Part shown: positions 1 to 6,383 of the stretch, in pieces
Layout of the letters: every line of letters starts with the position of its first letter
How positions within the stretch are numbered: the first letter of the stretch is position 1
Origin: MGBC120314 sp051877855
GTDB taxonomy: Bacteria; Bacillota; Clostridia; Lachnospirales; Lachnospiraceae
NCBI GenBank assembly: GCA_051877855.1
Contig: JBJEJH010000046.1
Location: 1-6,591, forward strand
Reading direction: 5' to 3'
Length of the DNA: 6,591 bases
Position numbers and translations under genes: made by a program
Notes under the pieces: model-generated
The model's database searches: none
Told to the model about the DNA's origin: nothing
Seen by the model: only the letters and a program-made list of their open reading frames with translations

Positions 1-798
1 ATTGGACAGATTGGTAAGTCCTTCCGTAACGAGATTACACCGGGTAATTTTACTTTCCGTACCAGAGAGTTTGAGCAGATGGAATTAGAGTTCTTCTGTA
101 AGCCGGGCACGGATCTTGACTGGTTTAAGTACTGGAGAGAATATTGTATTAACTGGTTGAAGGCTCTTGGAATGAAGGACGATGAGATGCGTGCAAGAGA
201 TCATTCACCTGAAGAACTTTGCTTCTATAGTAAGGGAACAACGGATATCGAGTTCTTATTCCCATTTGGCTGGGGTGAGCTTTGGGGCATCGCAGACCGT
301 ACAGATTACGACCTGACACAGCATCAGACCGTATCCGGTGAAGATATGAGCTATTTTGATGATGAGACCAAGGAAAAGTATATTCCATATGTTATTGAAC
401 CATCACTTGGTGCAGACCGTGTGACACTTGCGTTCCTGTGCTCTGCTTATGATGAGGAAGAAATCGCTGAGGGAGATGTTCGTACCGTATTACATTTCCA
501 TCCGGCACTTGCACCGGTTAAGATCGGTGTTCTTCCACTTTCCAAGAAGTTAGCGGAAGGTGCTGAGAAGATCTACGCTGAACTTTCTAAGTACTATAAC
601 TGTGAATATGATGACCGTGGAAATATTGGTAAGAGGTATCGAAGACAGGATGAGATTGGTACTCCGTTCTGTATTACTTATGATTTTGAGTCAGAGGAAG
701 ATGGCGCAGTTACAGTACGTGATCGTGATACCATGGCGCAGGTTCGCGTTAAGATTGAGGATCTGAAGACGTATTTTGCGGATAAGTTCACATTCTAA
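1..798 (+). CDS. glyQS: Glycyl-tRNA synthetase, single-chain GRS1 type (C-terminal part, 5' truncated)
   Basis: Class II aminoacyl-tRNA synthetase that charges tRNA-Gly with glycine using ATP in the cytoplasm. The frame is open from base 1, and 265 residues are visible before TAA. The single-chain type is usually about 460 residues, so roughly the first 200 are missing. Visible features in order: the class II motif 2 arginine region FRNEITP (visible residues 8-14) followed by the FTFRTREFEQMELEFF stretch typical of this family; the HQTVSGEDMSYFD segment; motif 3 as EPSLGADRVTLAFL (about 133-146); and an HGTP-type anticodon-binding domain from about residue 170 (APVKIGVLPL) to the end, including GKRYRRQDEIGTPFCITYD. 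This is the homodimeric form, not the alpha/beta GlyQ-GlyS form. A T-box leader would be expected upstream but is outside the window. Family assignment is secure; the choice of gene symbol (glyQS or glyS) is a naming matter. Confidence 0.96.
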   Translation: MGQIGKSFRNEITPGNFTFRTREFEQMELEFFCKPGTDLDWFKYWREYCINWLKALGMKDDEMRARDHSPEELCFYSKGTTDIEFLFPFGWGELWGIADRTDYDLTQHQTVSGEDMSYFDDETKEKYIPYVIEPSLGADRVTLAFLCSAYDEEEIAEGDVRTVLHFHPALAPVKIGVLPLSKKLAEGAEKIYAELSKYYNCEYDDRGNIGKRYRRQDEIGTPFCITYDFESEEDGAVTVRDRDTMAQVRVKIEDLKTYFADKFTF

Positions 799-866
799 TA
801 TGTGCAGGTAGTATTTGCAGAAGTTATGACGCACAGGTATTGAAGTTGTAATTAAAAATGTGGTTA

Positions 867-926
867 TGCACCCTTGTCTTATACAGATTGGTCTATGACC
901 TCTGAGGGATGAGGGTGTAATTTTTT
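867..926 (+). terminator. Long imperfect rho-independent terminator-like hairpin after the glycyl-tRNA synthetase gene
   Basis: The outer stem pairs 867-880 with 906-919 (14 pairs, five of them G-U). After a small internal loop, 884-887 pairs with 901-904 and 890-893 with 897-900, with a TT bulge and a TAT apical loop. Six Ts follow at 921-926. This fits an intrinsic terminator for the upstream gene. The next gene begins only 7 (GTG) or 19 (ATG) bases after the T run, so the hairpin may also govern expression of that gene. Confidence 0.78.
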
Positions 927-932
927 AGAAAA

Positions 933-2159
933 GTGGTCGATGAAATGATTTGTGAAAAATGTGGAATAGAATTTCATGAGGGACGTGAGTGTCCGAATTG
1001 CGGAACACTGGCAATTTTTGTAAAAGATGATGAATATCAGAACCGCCGTCAGGAGTGGGAGGATGAGAATGCTCCCAAGGAAGAGACGGAGGAGGTTAAG
1101 AAGAAAAAAAAGATTCAGATTCAGATCGATTATGCCAAGGTGAAAAAAGTGCTTGTGGCGGTTGTACTCGTTGCGGTCGTATTTGGTGTAGTAATGGGAA
1201 CCGTGAAGATGATTCGTAACTTCCTTGCACAGGAAAGGTATACCCTTGTATATGATAATGGAACCGTCCTTGATACCGGTGAGGGAAAATTTGAAGTTTA
1301 TCCTTCAGAAAATGCAATCTATACCACCGATGGTAATTACGTCTATGTCAATAAGATGAATACCAATGGTGTGGATGGAGATGTGAGCCGGAAGGCGGTT
1401 AGCAAGTCGGGGGAGTATTGTGCTGTGATCTCGATGCTGGGTGATGATATCGATGCCATGACATATTTTCTCTATCGGGTGGAAAATCGTGATGATGTCA
1501 AGGGTAGTGATGCTATTCTTGTGACTTCGGGCAGCAATGAGCTTGATGTTGTTGAAGTTAATGATAACGGTGACATCTATTATGTGGAGTCTGCCGTGGG
1601 GGCGTATAGCGCCATTGAATCCATGACATTGTACTGCTTTGACGGAGAAAAAAGGCGGTTGATTGCAGAGGATATTGCAAGAATCACTCCCTGTGAGAAT
1701 GAGGATGAATTCATCTATTATGACCGGGAGATGCTTGGCTACTTATACAGTAAGGGAAAAAGTGTGGCGATTGAATCCTCCAATGATGGAACCGGCAATG
1801 AATACGTTCATACAAGTGAAGGGACGACTTATTACCTTACCAAAGGCGGAGAACTTTATCAGGTTGGTAAGGTGGGAAGTATTGATCGGGGAATTATATC
1901 CGGAACACTTAACAGTGTAGCTAATTCGGATAAAGTTACCTATGTGCGGGATGGCGCACTGTACTGCATCGGAGGAGATTGGAAAGAACCGGTACAGCTC
2001 ATCCCGGAGTATGATATGTACGGAACCCAAACAGCGGTGTTAGAGCGTCATGGGGTGATTTATTATGTGGATGATGGCGTACTCTGCAGTTGCAAGGCAT
2101 CCGGAAAGAAAAAAGAAGTAAAACAAGGTGTGGAAGCGGTGTATTTCATGCTGGACTAA
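933..2159 (+). CDS. Uncharacterised membrane protein: N-terminal zinc ribbon, one TM helix, beta-rich outer domain
   Basis: I do not recognise a named family for the whole protein. Numbered from GTG 933 (408 residues), it has a short zinc ribbon with cysteines 7, 10, 20 and 23 (CEKCG...CPNCG), an acidic then lysine-rich linker (about 32-72, KKKKK at 56-60), one hydrophobic helix (about 73-91) and a roughly 310-residue C-terminal region. The lysines before the helix predict the zinc ribbon inside and the large domain outside. The outer domain has recurring short aromatic strands (NYVYVNK, DIYYVES, EFIYYD, TTYYLTKGGELYQVG, KVTYVRDGALYC, GVIYYVDDGVLCSC), suggesting a beta-propeller-like fold as in DUF5050-type proteins; that is inference. 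An in-frame stop at 918-920 limits the start to GTG 933 or ATG 945. Neither has a good Shine-Dalgarno. ATG 945 gives MICEKCG, a common way for zinc-ribbon proteins to begin, and may be the true start. The gene is monocistronic by its terminators. Function is unknown; sensing or cell-envelope roles are possible. Confidence 0.88.
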   Translation: MVDEMICEKCGIEFHEGRECPNCGTLAIFVKDDEYQNRRQEWEDENAPKEETEEVKKKKKIQIQIDYAKVKKVLVAVVLVAVVFGVVMGTVKMIRNFLAQERYTLVYDNGTVLDTGEGKFEVYPSENAIYTTDGNYVYVNKMNTNGVDGDVSRKAVSKSGEYCAVISMLGDDIDAMTYFLYRVENRDDVKGSDAILVTSGSNELDVVEVNDNGDIYYVESAVGAYSAIESMTLYCFDGEKRRLIAEDIARITPCENEDEFIYYDREMLGYLYSKGKSVAIESSNDGTGNEYVHTSEGTTYYLTKGGELYQVGKVGSIDRGIISGTLNSVANSDKVTYVRDGALYCIGGDWKEPVQLIPEYDMYGTQTAVLERHGVIYYVDDGVLCSCKASGKKKEVKQGVEAVYFMLD

Positions 2160-2175
2160 AAGAATATAAAAAAAC

Positions 2176-2211
2176 AAAGCACAGGGAAATTAATTCCTGT
2201 GCTTTATTTTT
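2176..2211 (+). terminator. Rho-independent terminator, probably bidirectional
   Basis: A perfect 10-bp stem pairs AAAGCACAGG (2176-2185) with CCTGTGCTTT (2196-2205) around a 10-base loop. TATTTTT (2205-2211) follows on the + strand. On the opposite strand the same stem is followed by seven Ts (complement of 2168-2174), so it could stop transcription from either side. It lies 16 bases after the stop codon of the zinc-ribbon gene. Confidence 0.92.
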
Positions 2212-2495
2212 GATTTGCTATAATTATTTTTAGGATTTATTTATGAGATTATACTACCAAATGAGAAATTATTTGTAAAATATTAGTTAGGTCTTGTAAT
2301 GATACCTTGTGGGTATTGATTGGAATAAATATGTATGTGAGGAAAGAACGAATATGTTGGAATCAGCTGTAAATCGCGAATAGAAACGAAGATTTGGAAT
2401 ATATTATGATCATACAGAGATAAAAATTGGCAAAAATTTAACAATTTATACAAAGAAAAAGAAAAATTTTGTTTAAATTTCAATACAATTTATGG
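2212..2495. other. AT-rich intergenic region with no supported gene
   Basis: This lies between the terminator and the ppdK promoter. I see no ORF with a ribosome binding site, no tRNA and no long repeat. Two minor signals are present. One is TGCTATAAT at 2216-2224, an extended -10 match without a matching -35. The other is a 5-bp hairpin, ATACC/GGTAT, at 2302-2316. A minus-strand reading frame here starts at a TTG without a ribosome binding site and is rich in Phe, Leu and Ile, as expected from AT-rich non-coding DNA. Confidence 0.6.
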
Positions 2496-2517
2496 TAGAC
2501 GAATTACATTTGTATTG
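2481..2517. repeat. 8-bp inverted repeat overlapping the ppdK promoter
   Basis: CAATACAA (2481-2488) and TTGTATTG (2510-2517) are perfect inverted copies separated by 21 bases. The right arm ends one base before the -10 hexamer and includes its TG extension. The left arm lies just upstream of the -35. The position suits a repressor operator, but the DNA is AT-rich and chance is possible. Confidence 0.45.
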
Positions 2518-2524
2518 TTATAAT
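2496..2524 (+). promoter_or_regulatory. Predicted SigA-type promoter for ppdK
   Basis: The -10 is a perfect TATAAT (2519-2524) with a TGT extension just before it (2516-2518). The -35 candidate TAGACG (2496-2501) matches TTGACA at four of six positions with ideal 17-base spacing. Transcription would start near 2531, giving a leader of roughly 43 bases that ends in the GGAGG site. Confidence 0.75.
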
Positions 2525-2560
2525 ATTAACGATGTTAAGAGTACGATAATATATAATATT

Positions 2561-2565
2561 GGAGG
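2561..2565 (+). promoter_or_regulatory. Ribosome binding site fixing the ppdK start
   Basis: GGAGG lies 8 bases before ATG 2574. The frame can be extended to TTG 2559, but that codon precedes this Shine-Dalgarno sequence and would add MEDVK, which has no counterpart in the family. ATG 2574 is therefore chosen. Confidence 0.93.
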
Positions 2566-2573
2566 ATGTAAAA

Positions 2574-5210
2574 ATGGCAAAGAAGTATTGTTACTTGTTT
2601 AGCGAGGGAAATGCAGGTATGAGAGAACTCCTTGGAGGAAAGGGAGCAAACCTTGCAGAAATGACGAATATCGGTCTTCCGGTACCACAGGGTTTCACCA
2701 TCACCACAGAGGCTTGTACGCAGTATTATGAAGATGGTAAGCAGATTAACGATGATATTATGGCAGAAATCATGGAGTTTGTTGCCAAGATGGAGGAAAT
2801 CAACGGCAAGAAGTTCGGTGATCTTAAGAATCCATTGTTAGTTTCCGTTCGTTCCGGTGCGAGAGCATCTATGCCGGGCATGATGGATACCATTTTGAAT
2901 TTAGGTCTTAATGATGAAGTGGTCGCTGCAATGATCGCCGGTAACCCGGATCCGAAGTTCGAGCGTTTCGTATATGATTCTTACAGAAGATTTATTCAGA
3001 TGTTCTCCGATGTTGTTATGGAAGTTGGTAAGAAATATTTTGAAGAGCTCATTGATAAGATGAAGGAAGAAAAGGGTGTGAAGTTCGATGTAGAACTTAC
3101 CGCAGCAGACCTTAAGGAATTAGCGGAACAGTTTAAGGCTGAATATAAGAAGCAGTTGGGTGAGGATTTCCCATCCGATCCTGTGGCACAGCTTAAGGAA
3201 GCAATCCGCGCGGTATTCCGTTCCTGGGATAATCCTCGTGCCAATGTATATCGTCGTGATAACGATATTCCATATAGCTGGGGTACTGCAGTTAACGTAA
3301 TGCCGATGGTATTCGGTAACCTGAATAATGAGTCCGGTACCGGTGTTGCATTTACACGTGATCCTGCAACCGGTGAGAAGAAGTTAATGGGTGAGTTCCT
3401 TGTAAATGCACAGGGTGAAGACGTTGTTGCCGGTGTTCGTACACCAATGCCAATCGCTCAGATGGCAGAGCAGTTCCCGGAGGCTTACGATGAATTCGTT
3501 AAGGTTTGTGATAAATTGGAGGCTCATTACCATGATATGCAGGATATGGAGTTTACCGTTGAGAATAAGAAGCTCTATATGTTACAGTGTCGTAATGGTA
3601 AGAGAACAGCGCAGGCTGCGTTAAAGATTGCCTGTGACTTAGTTGACGAAGGAATGAAGACGGAGCAGGAAGCAGTTCTTATGATTGATCCTCGTAACTT
3701 GGATACATTATTACATCCACAGTTTGATGTGGCTGCATTAAAGGCAGCTAAGCCACTTGGAAAGGGCCTTGGAGCTTCTCCGGGAGCTGCTTGTGGTAAG
3801 GTTGTATTTACAGCGGATGATGCGGAAACCTGGGCAGCCAGAGGGGAGAAGGTTGTTCTTGTTCGTCTTGAAACCTCTCCGGAAGATATTACCGGTATGA
3901 AGGCGGCACAGGGTATCTTAACCGTTCGTGGCGGTATGACATCGCATGCAGCGGTTGTTGCCCGTGGTATGGGAACCTGCTGTGTATCCGGTTGTGGAGA
4001 TATTGCAATGGATGAAGCGAATAAGAAGTTTACATTAGCCGGGGAGACTTTTGTGGAGGGTGATTTCATCTCCATTGATGGTACAACAGGTAATATCTAT
4101 AAGGGTGCAATCCCTACCGTGGATGCACAGATTGTCGGTGAATTCGGACGTGTCATGGCATGGGCTGACAAGTATCGTAAGCTTGGTGTTCGTACCAATG
4201 CAGATACACCAAAGGATGCGAGAAAGGCGCGTGAACTCGGTGCTGAAGGTATCGGTCTTTGCCGTACGGAGCATATGTTCTTCGAAGAGGATCGTATCGC
4301 AGCATTCCGTGAGATGATTTGTTCTGATACCGTAGAAGAAAGAGAAACTGCATTAGAGAAGATTTTACCATATCAGCAGAATGACTTTGAACAGTTATAC
4401 GAAGCATTGGAGGGATGCCCGGTAACCATTCGTTTTCTGGATCCACCTCTTCATGAATTCGTACCAACCGATGAGGCTGATATTGAGAAACTGGCAAAGG
4501 CTCAGGGTAAGAGTGTAGAAACCATTAAGACAATTATTGCAAGTCTTCATGAATTTAATCCAATGATGGGACACAGAGGATGTCGTCTTGCCGTTACTTA
4601 TCCGGAAATCGCTAAGATGCAGACGAAGGCTGTTATCCGTGCAGCAATCAATGTTCAGAAGAAACATGCAGATTGGACTGTAAAGCCTGAAATCATGATT
4701 CCGCTCATCTGTGATATTAAGGAATTAAAGTTTGTTAAGAAGATCGTGGTTGAGACTGCAGATGCTGAAATCGCTGCAGCAGGCATTAAGTTAGATTATC
4801 AGGTAGGTACCATGATCGAGATCCCTCGTGCAGCACTTACTGCCGATGAGATTGCTAAGGAAGCAGACTTCTTCTGCTTCGGTACCAACGACTTAACACA
4901 GATGACCTTCGGTTTCTCCCGTGATGATGCCGGTAAGTTCCTGGATGCATACTATGACACCAAGATCTTTGAGAATGATCCATTTGCTAAATTAGACCGC
5001 ACCGGTGTTGGTAAGTTAATGGAAATGTCAATTAAGCTTGGCAAACCGGAAAATCCGAACCTTCATGTAGGTATCTGTGGCGAACACGGTGGAGATCCAT
5101 ATTCCGTTGAGTTCTGTCACCAGATTGGACTGGATTATGTGAGCTGTTCACCATTCCGTGTACCGATTGCAAGACTGGCCGCAGCACAGGCAGCGATCAC
5201 AGGCAAGTAA
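2574..5210 (+). CDS. ppdK: Pyruvate, phosphate dikinase
   Basis: Cytosolic enzyme catalysing the reversible reaction ATP + pyruvate + phosphate = AMP + PEP + PPi. In fermentative Clostridia it links PPi-dependent glycolysis with gluconeogenesis. At 878 residues it matches the family (about 875). It has an N-terminal ATP-grasp domain (about 1-340; GGKGANLAEM with Lys23, VSVRSGARASMPGMMDT with Arg93, QCRNGKRT with Arg340). A swivelling phosphohistidine domain follows (about 390-500; GGMTSHAAVVARGMG with catalytic His458 and the regulatory Thr456 two residues before). The C-terminal PEP/pyruvate barrel (about 515-875) carries Arg564 (CRTEHMFF), Arg620 and Asp623 (RFLDPP), Glu749, Asn772-Asp773 (GTNDLTQ) and Cys835 (CGEHGGDP). 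These correspond to residues known in the Clostridium symbiosum enzyme, offset by 1-4. All are intact, so it should be active. Thr456 is the type of site modified by the DUF299 PPDK regulatory kinase/phosphorylase, not encoded here. Frequent CGT, GGT and AAG codons suggest high expression. It appears monocistronic. Confidence 0.98.
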   Translation: MAKKYCYLFSEGNAGMRELLGGKGANLAEMTNIGLPVPQGFTITTEACTQYYEDGKQINDDIMAEIMEFVAKMEEINGKKFGDLKNPLLVSVRSGARASMPGMMDTILNLGLNDEVVAAMIAGNPDPKFERFVYDSYRRFIQMFSDVVMEVGKKYFEELIDKMKEEKGVKFDVELTAADLKELAEQFKAEYKKQLGEDFPSDPVAQLKEAIRAVFRSWDNPRANVYRRDNDIPYSWGTAVNVMPMVFGNLNNESGTGVAFTRDPATGEKKLMGEFLVNAQGEDVVAGVRTPMPIAQMAEQFPEAYDEFVKVCDKLEAHYHDMQDMEFTVENKKLYMLQCRNGKRTAQAALKIACDLVDEGMKTEQEAVLMIDPRNLDTLLHPQFDVAALKAAKPLGKGLGASPGAACGKVVFTADDAETWAARGEKVVLVRLETSPEDITGMKAAQGILTVRGGMTSHAAVVARGMGTCCVSGCGDIAMDEANKKFTLAGETFVEGDFISIDGTTGNIYKGAIPTVDAQIVGEFGRVMAWADKYRKLGVRTNADTPKDARKARELGAEGIGLCRTEHMFFEEDRIAAFREMICSDTVEERETALEKILPYQQNDFEQLYEALEGCPVTIRFLDPPLHEFVPTDEADIEKLAKAQGKSVETIKTIIASLHEFNPMMGHRGCRLAVTYPEIAKMQTKAVIRAAINVQKKHADWTVKPEIMIPLICDIKELKFVKKIVVETADAEIAAAGIKLDYQVGTMIEIPRAALTADEIAKEADFFCFGTNDLTQMTFGFSRDDAGKFLDAYYDTKIFENDPFAKLDRTGVGKLMEMSIKLGKPENPNLHVGICGEHGGDPYSVEFCHQIGLDYVSCSPFRVPIARLAAAQAAITGK

Positions 5211-5256
5211 TGGAATGTCTTGTTCAAAATCGAATATTCTATTTCGAATTTAATTT

Positions 5257-5288
5257 ATCATCCCCGCTGGTTTCGGCGGGGATGGTTT
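5257..5288 (+). terminator. Rho-independent terminator after ppdK
   Basis: A GC-rich 9-bp stem pairs CATCCCCGC (5259-5267) with GCGGGGATG (5276-5284) around an 8-base loop, extendable by two pairs to 5257/5286. The downstream tail is T-rich but interrupted (GTTTACCATTTATTTTCTT), so the U tract is weaker than at the terminator near 2200. It starts 46 bases after the ppdK stop. Confidence 0.78.
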
Positions 5289-5433
5289 ACCATTTATTTT
5301 CTTATATTTTATTGATAATCTGTTGAATCATCTTTTATCTGCCGTTCAGTCAGGAAAATCCTTTTGGTATTTAATTTTATATGTTGGGAAGGGGAAGTTG
5401 TAGGAACAAGCTCGTTTTAGATGATAGAATCCC
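5289..5433. other. AT-rich intergenic DNA with no supported gene
   Basis: This is the first half of the gap between the ppdK terminator and the receiver gene. A 26-codon frame from ATG 5381 (MLGRGSCRN...) ends at 5461. Its ATG is not followed or preceded by other coding signs: GGAAGGGG lies after the ATG rather than before it. I see no RNA gene here. Confidence 0.55.
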
Positions 5434-5467
5434 AGTGATTGACCAAAGTGCAAGTGATTGACTAAAG
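5434..5467. repeat. 15-bp direct repeat upstream of the receiver operon
   Basis: AGTGATTGACCAAAG (5434-5448) and AGTGATTGACTAAAG (5453-5467) differ at one position and lie 19 bases apart start to start. They centre about 73 and 54 bases before the predicted transcription start, the usual place for tandem activator sites. No known regulator site is recognised. Confidence 0.7.
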
Positions 5468-5488
5468 GAACTTTTTTGTTCCATTTAG
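5462..5488. promoter_or_regulatory. Dyad at the -35 region of the receiver operon (possible operator)
   Basis: CTAAAGGAAC (5462-5471) is the inverted copy of GTTCC-TTTAG (5478-5482 and 5484-5488), with one unpaired A at 5483 and six Ts in the centre. The left arm overlaps the end of the second direct repeat and the right arm covers the expected -35. No T run follows, so it is not a normal terminator. Operator is an inference. Confidence 0.5.
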
Positions 5489-5501
5489 CAGATGTTTATT
5501 A

Positions 5502-5507
5502 TATAAT
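5502..5507 (+). promoter_or_regulatory. Candidate -10 element for the receiver/lipoprotein operon
   Basis: This is a perfect TATAAT. The sequence 16-18 bases upstream (around TTCCAT, 5479-5484) is a poor -35, which would suit an activator-dependent promoter using the direct repeat just upstream. The predicted start near 5514 leaves a leader of about 60 bases. Confidence 0.55.
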
Positions 5508-5563
5508 GGAGACAGAGAAGTCTTTTCTTTTGTTAAGTAGAATTCACTTTGCGCTATGAAAAT

Positions 5564-5568
5564 GGAGG
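5564..5568 (+). promoter_or_regulatory. Ribosome binding site of the tandem-receiver gene
   Basis: GGAGG lies 6 bases before ATG 5575 and supports that start over the adjacent GTG 5578. Confidence 0.88.
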
Positions 5569-5574
5569 AACAAA

Positions 5575-6354
5575 ATGGTGAAGAAAATTCTATTAGTTGG
5601 TGAATTAGGTGAAGTTGTTAGAAACATAAATGAATGCTTATCTGAAAAATACGCTGTACAGATTTGTGCAAAGCAGTTGGATAATGTGCGGGGAATGGTA
5701 AAAATTATCAAACCGGATATGATAGCTATATGCCACTTAGGAATGGAGAATACGGCTTTAGAAATTTTTCAATGGTTTGAAAGCGACTGTAAGACAGTTC
5801 CAATTCTCATAATAACCACAATGTCAGAATGGGAAAGCTGCAAAGAATACTGCCAAAGCGATAATATTGATAAAGTGTTTCGTCCGGTATCAAAGAAGGA
5901 TTTATTGGACAAATGCAGGCAAATGCTTGGGCAAAATGACGAATTCATTGATAAGACTATTGTAGACAGTAAAAAGAGAATTCTTGTTGTAGATGACAGC
6001 CCGGTGGTCTTAAGGCATATAAAAGATATACTTGTCCCCAAATATGATGTATTTTTATCTACATCCGGTGAACAGGCATTGAAGATGATTCCGGCTAAAA
6101 AACCGGATTTGATTTTATTAGATTATGAAATGCCGGGAATGGATGGTAAGGAAACGTTCGAAGCTATCTTGGAGAATAATGAAATAAAACATATACCGGT
6201 GGTATTTCTGACCAGTGTGGCAAAACGGCAAGCGATTTATGATGTTATGAAGTCGATTCCGGCGGGATATATTTTAAAACCACCAGACAGAGATAAACTG
6301 TTAGGTACCATTGAAGATTTGTTAAAAGAGAAAAAATTATCGGATGAAGTTTAG
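5575..6354 (+). CDS. Tandem-receiver response regulator with degenerate first domain
   Basis: The 259 residues form two CheY-like receiver domains and no output domain. The second (about 134-253) is canonical: acidic pair Asp140-Asp141 (ILVVDD), phosphoacceptor Asp183 (DLILLDYEMPGMDG), Thr213 (FLTS) and Lys235 (ILKPP), so it should be phosphorylated by a histidine kinase. The first (about 3-119) has the same layout but lacks the chemistry: the acidic pair is Gly9-Glu10 (ILLVGE), the phosphoacceptor position is Cys53 (PDMIAICHLGMEN), the lysine is Arg103 (VFRPV), and only Thr81 is kept. It is thus a pseudo-receiver, likely used for dimerisation or partner binding. With no DNA-binding or enzymatic domain, the protein probably acts by contact with another protein or as a phosphorelay intermediate. 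It shares a transcript with the lipoprotein gene 29 bases downstream, with no terminator between. Codons such as ATA (Ile) and AAA (Lys) are common here, unlike ppdK. Cognate kinase is not in the window. Confidence 0.9.
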   Translation: MVKKILLVGELGEVVRNINECLSEKYAVQICAKQLDNVRGMVKIIKPDMIAICHLGMENTALEIFQWFESDCKTVPILIITTMSEWESCKEYCQSDNIDKVFRPVSKKDLLDKCRQMLGQNDEFIDKTIVDSKKRILVVDDSPVVLRHIKDILVPKYDVFLSTSGEQALKMIPAKKPDLILLDYEMPGMDGKETFEAILENNEIKHIPVVFLTSVAKRQAIYDVMKSIPAGYILKPPDRDKLLGTIEDLLKEKKLSDEV

Positions 6355-6371
6355 CCCATAAAAAATACGAA

Positions 6372-6379
6372 AGGATGAG
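6372..6379 (+). promoter_or_regulatory. Ribosome binding site of the lipoprotein gene
   Basis: AGGATGAG is purine rich, and its AGGA core (6372-6375) lies 8 bases before ATG 6384. A second ATG directly follows at 6387 and would be at 11 bases, so 6384 is preferred. Confidence 0.65.
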
Positions 6380-6383
6380 ATTT

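Noticed and set aside
2283..2483. 66-residue minus-strand frame in the ppdK upstream spacer
   Set aside because: TTG start, no ribosome binding site, low-complexity Phe/Leu/Ile composition as expected of AT-rich non-coding DNA, and no recognisable domain.
2350..2523. Possible decayed coding remnant (reading KNEYVGISCKSRIETKIWNIL, stop, then SYRDKNWQKFNNLYKEKEK)
   Set aside because: Contains an in-frame stop, has no recognisable family and no flanking repeats; the Lys/Asn/Phe richness is expected from AT-rich sequence.
2559..2573. Extension of ppdK to a TTG start giving MEDVK before MAKKY
   Set aside because: The GGAGG site at 2561-2565 lies within this extension and is correctly spaced for ATG 2574; family proteins start at the MAKKY position.
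3575..4075. 166-residue minus-strand frame inside ppdK
   Set aside because: It is fully antisense to a strongly conserved enzyme and is Ser, Pro and Ala rich in the way expected of a complement of biased codons. No start signal or family resemblance.
5381..5461. 26-codon frame MLGRGSCRN... upstream of the receiver gene
   Set aside because: No Shine-Dalgarno before the ATG and it ends inside the direct repeat. Reading through its TGA gives only a short further stretch with another stop, so a decayed gene cannot be shown.
5434..5467. The two 15-bp repeats as the beginning of a CRISPR array
   Set aside because: Only two short copies with a 4-base gap, no spacers of 30 or so bases and no cas genes.
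5458..5486. TTGACT in the second direct repeat as the -35 of a promoter
   Set aside because: The hexamer is good, but 16-18 bases downstream (around CCATTT) there is no acceptable -10; the TATAAT at 5502 is too far away.
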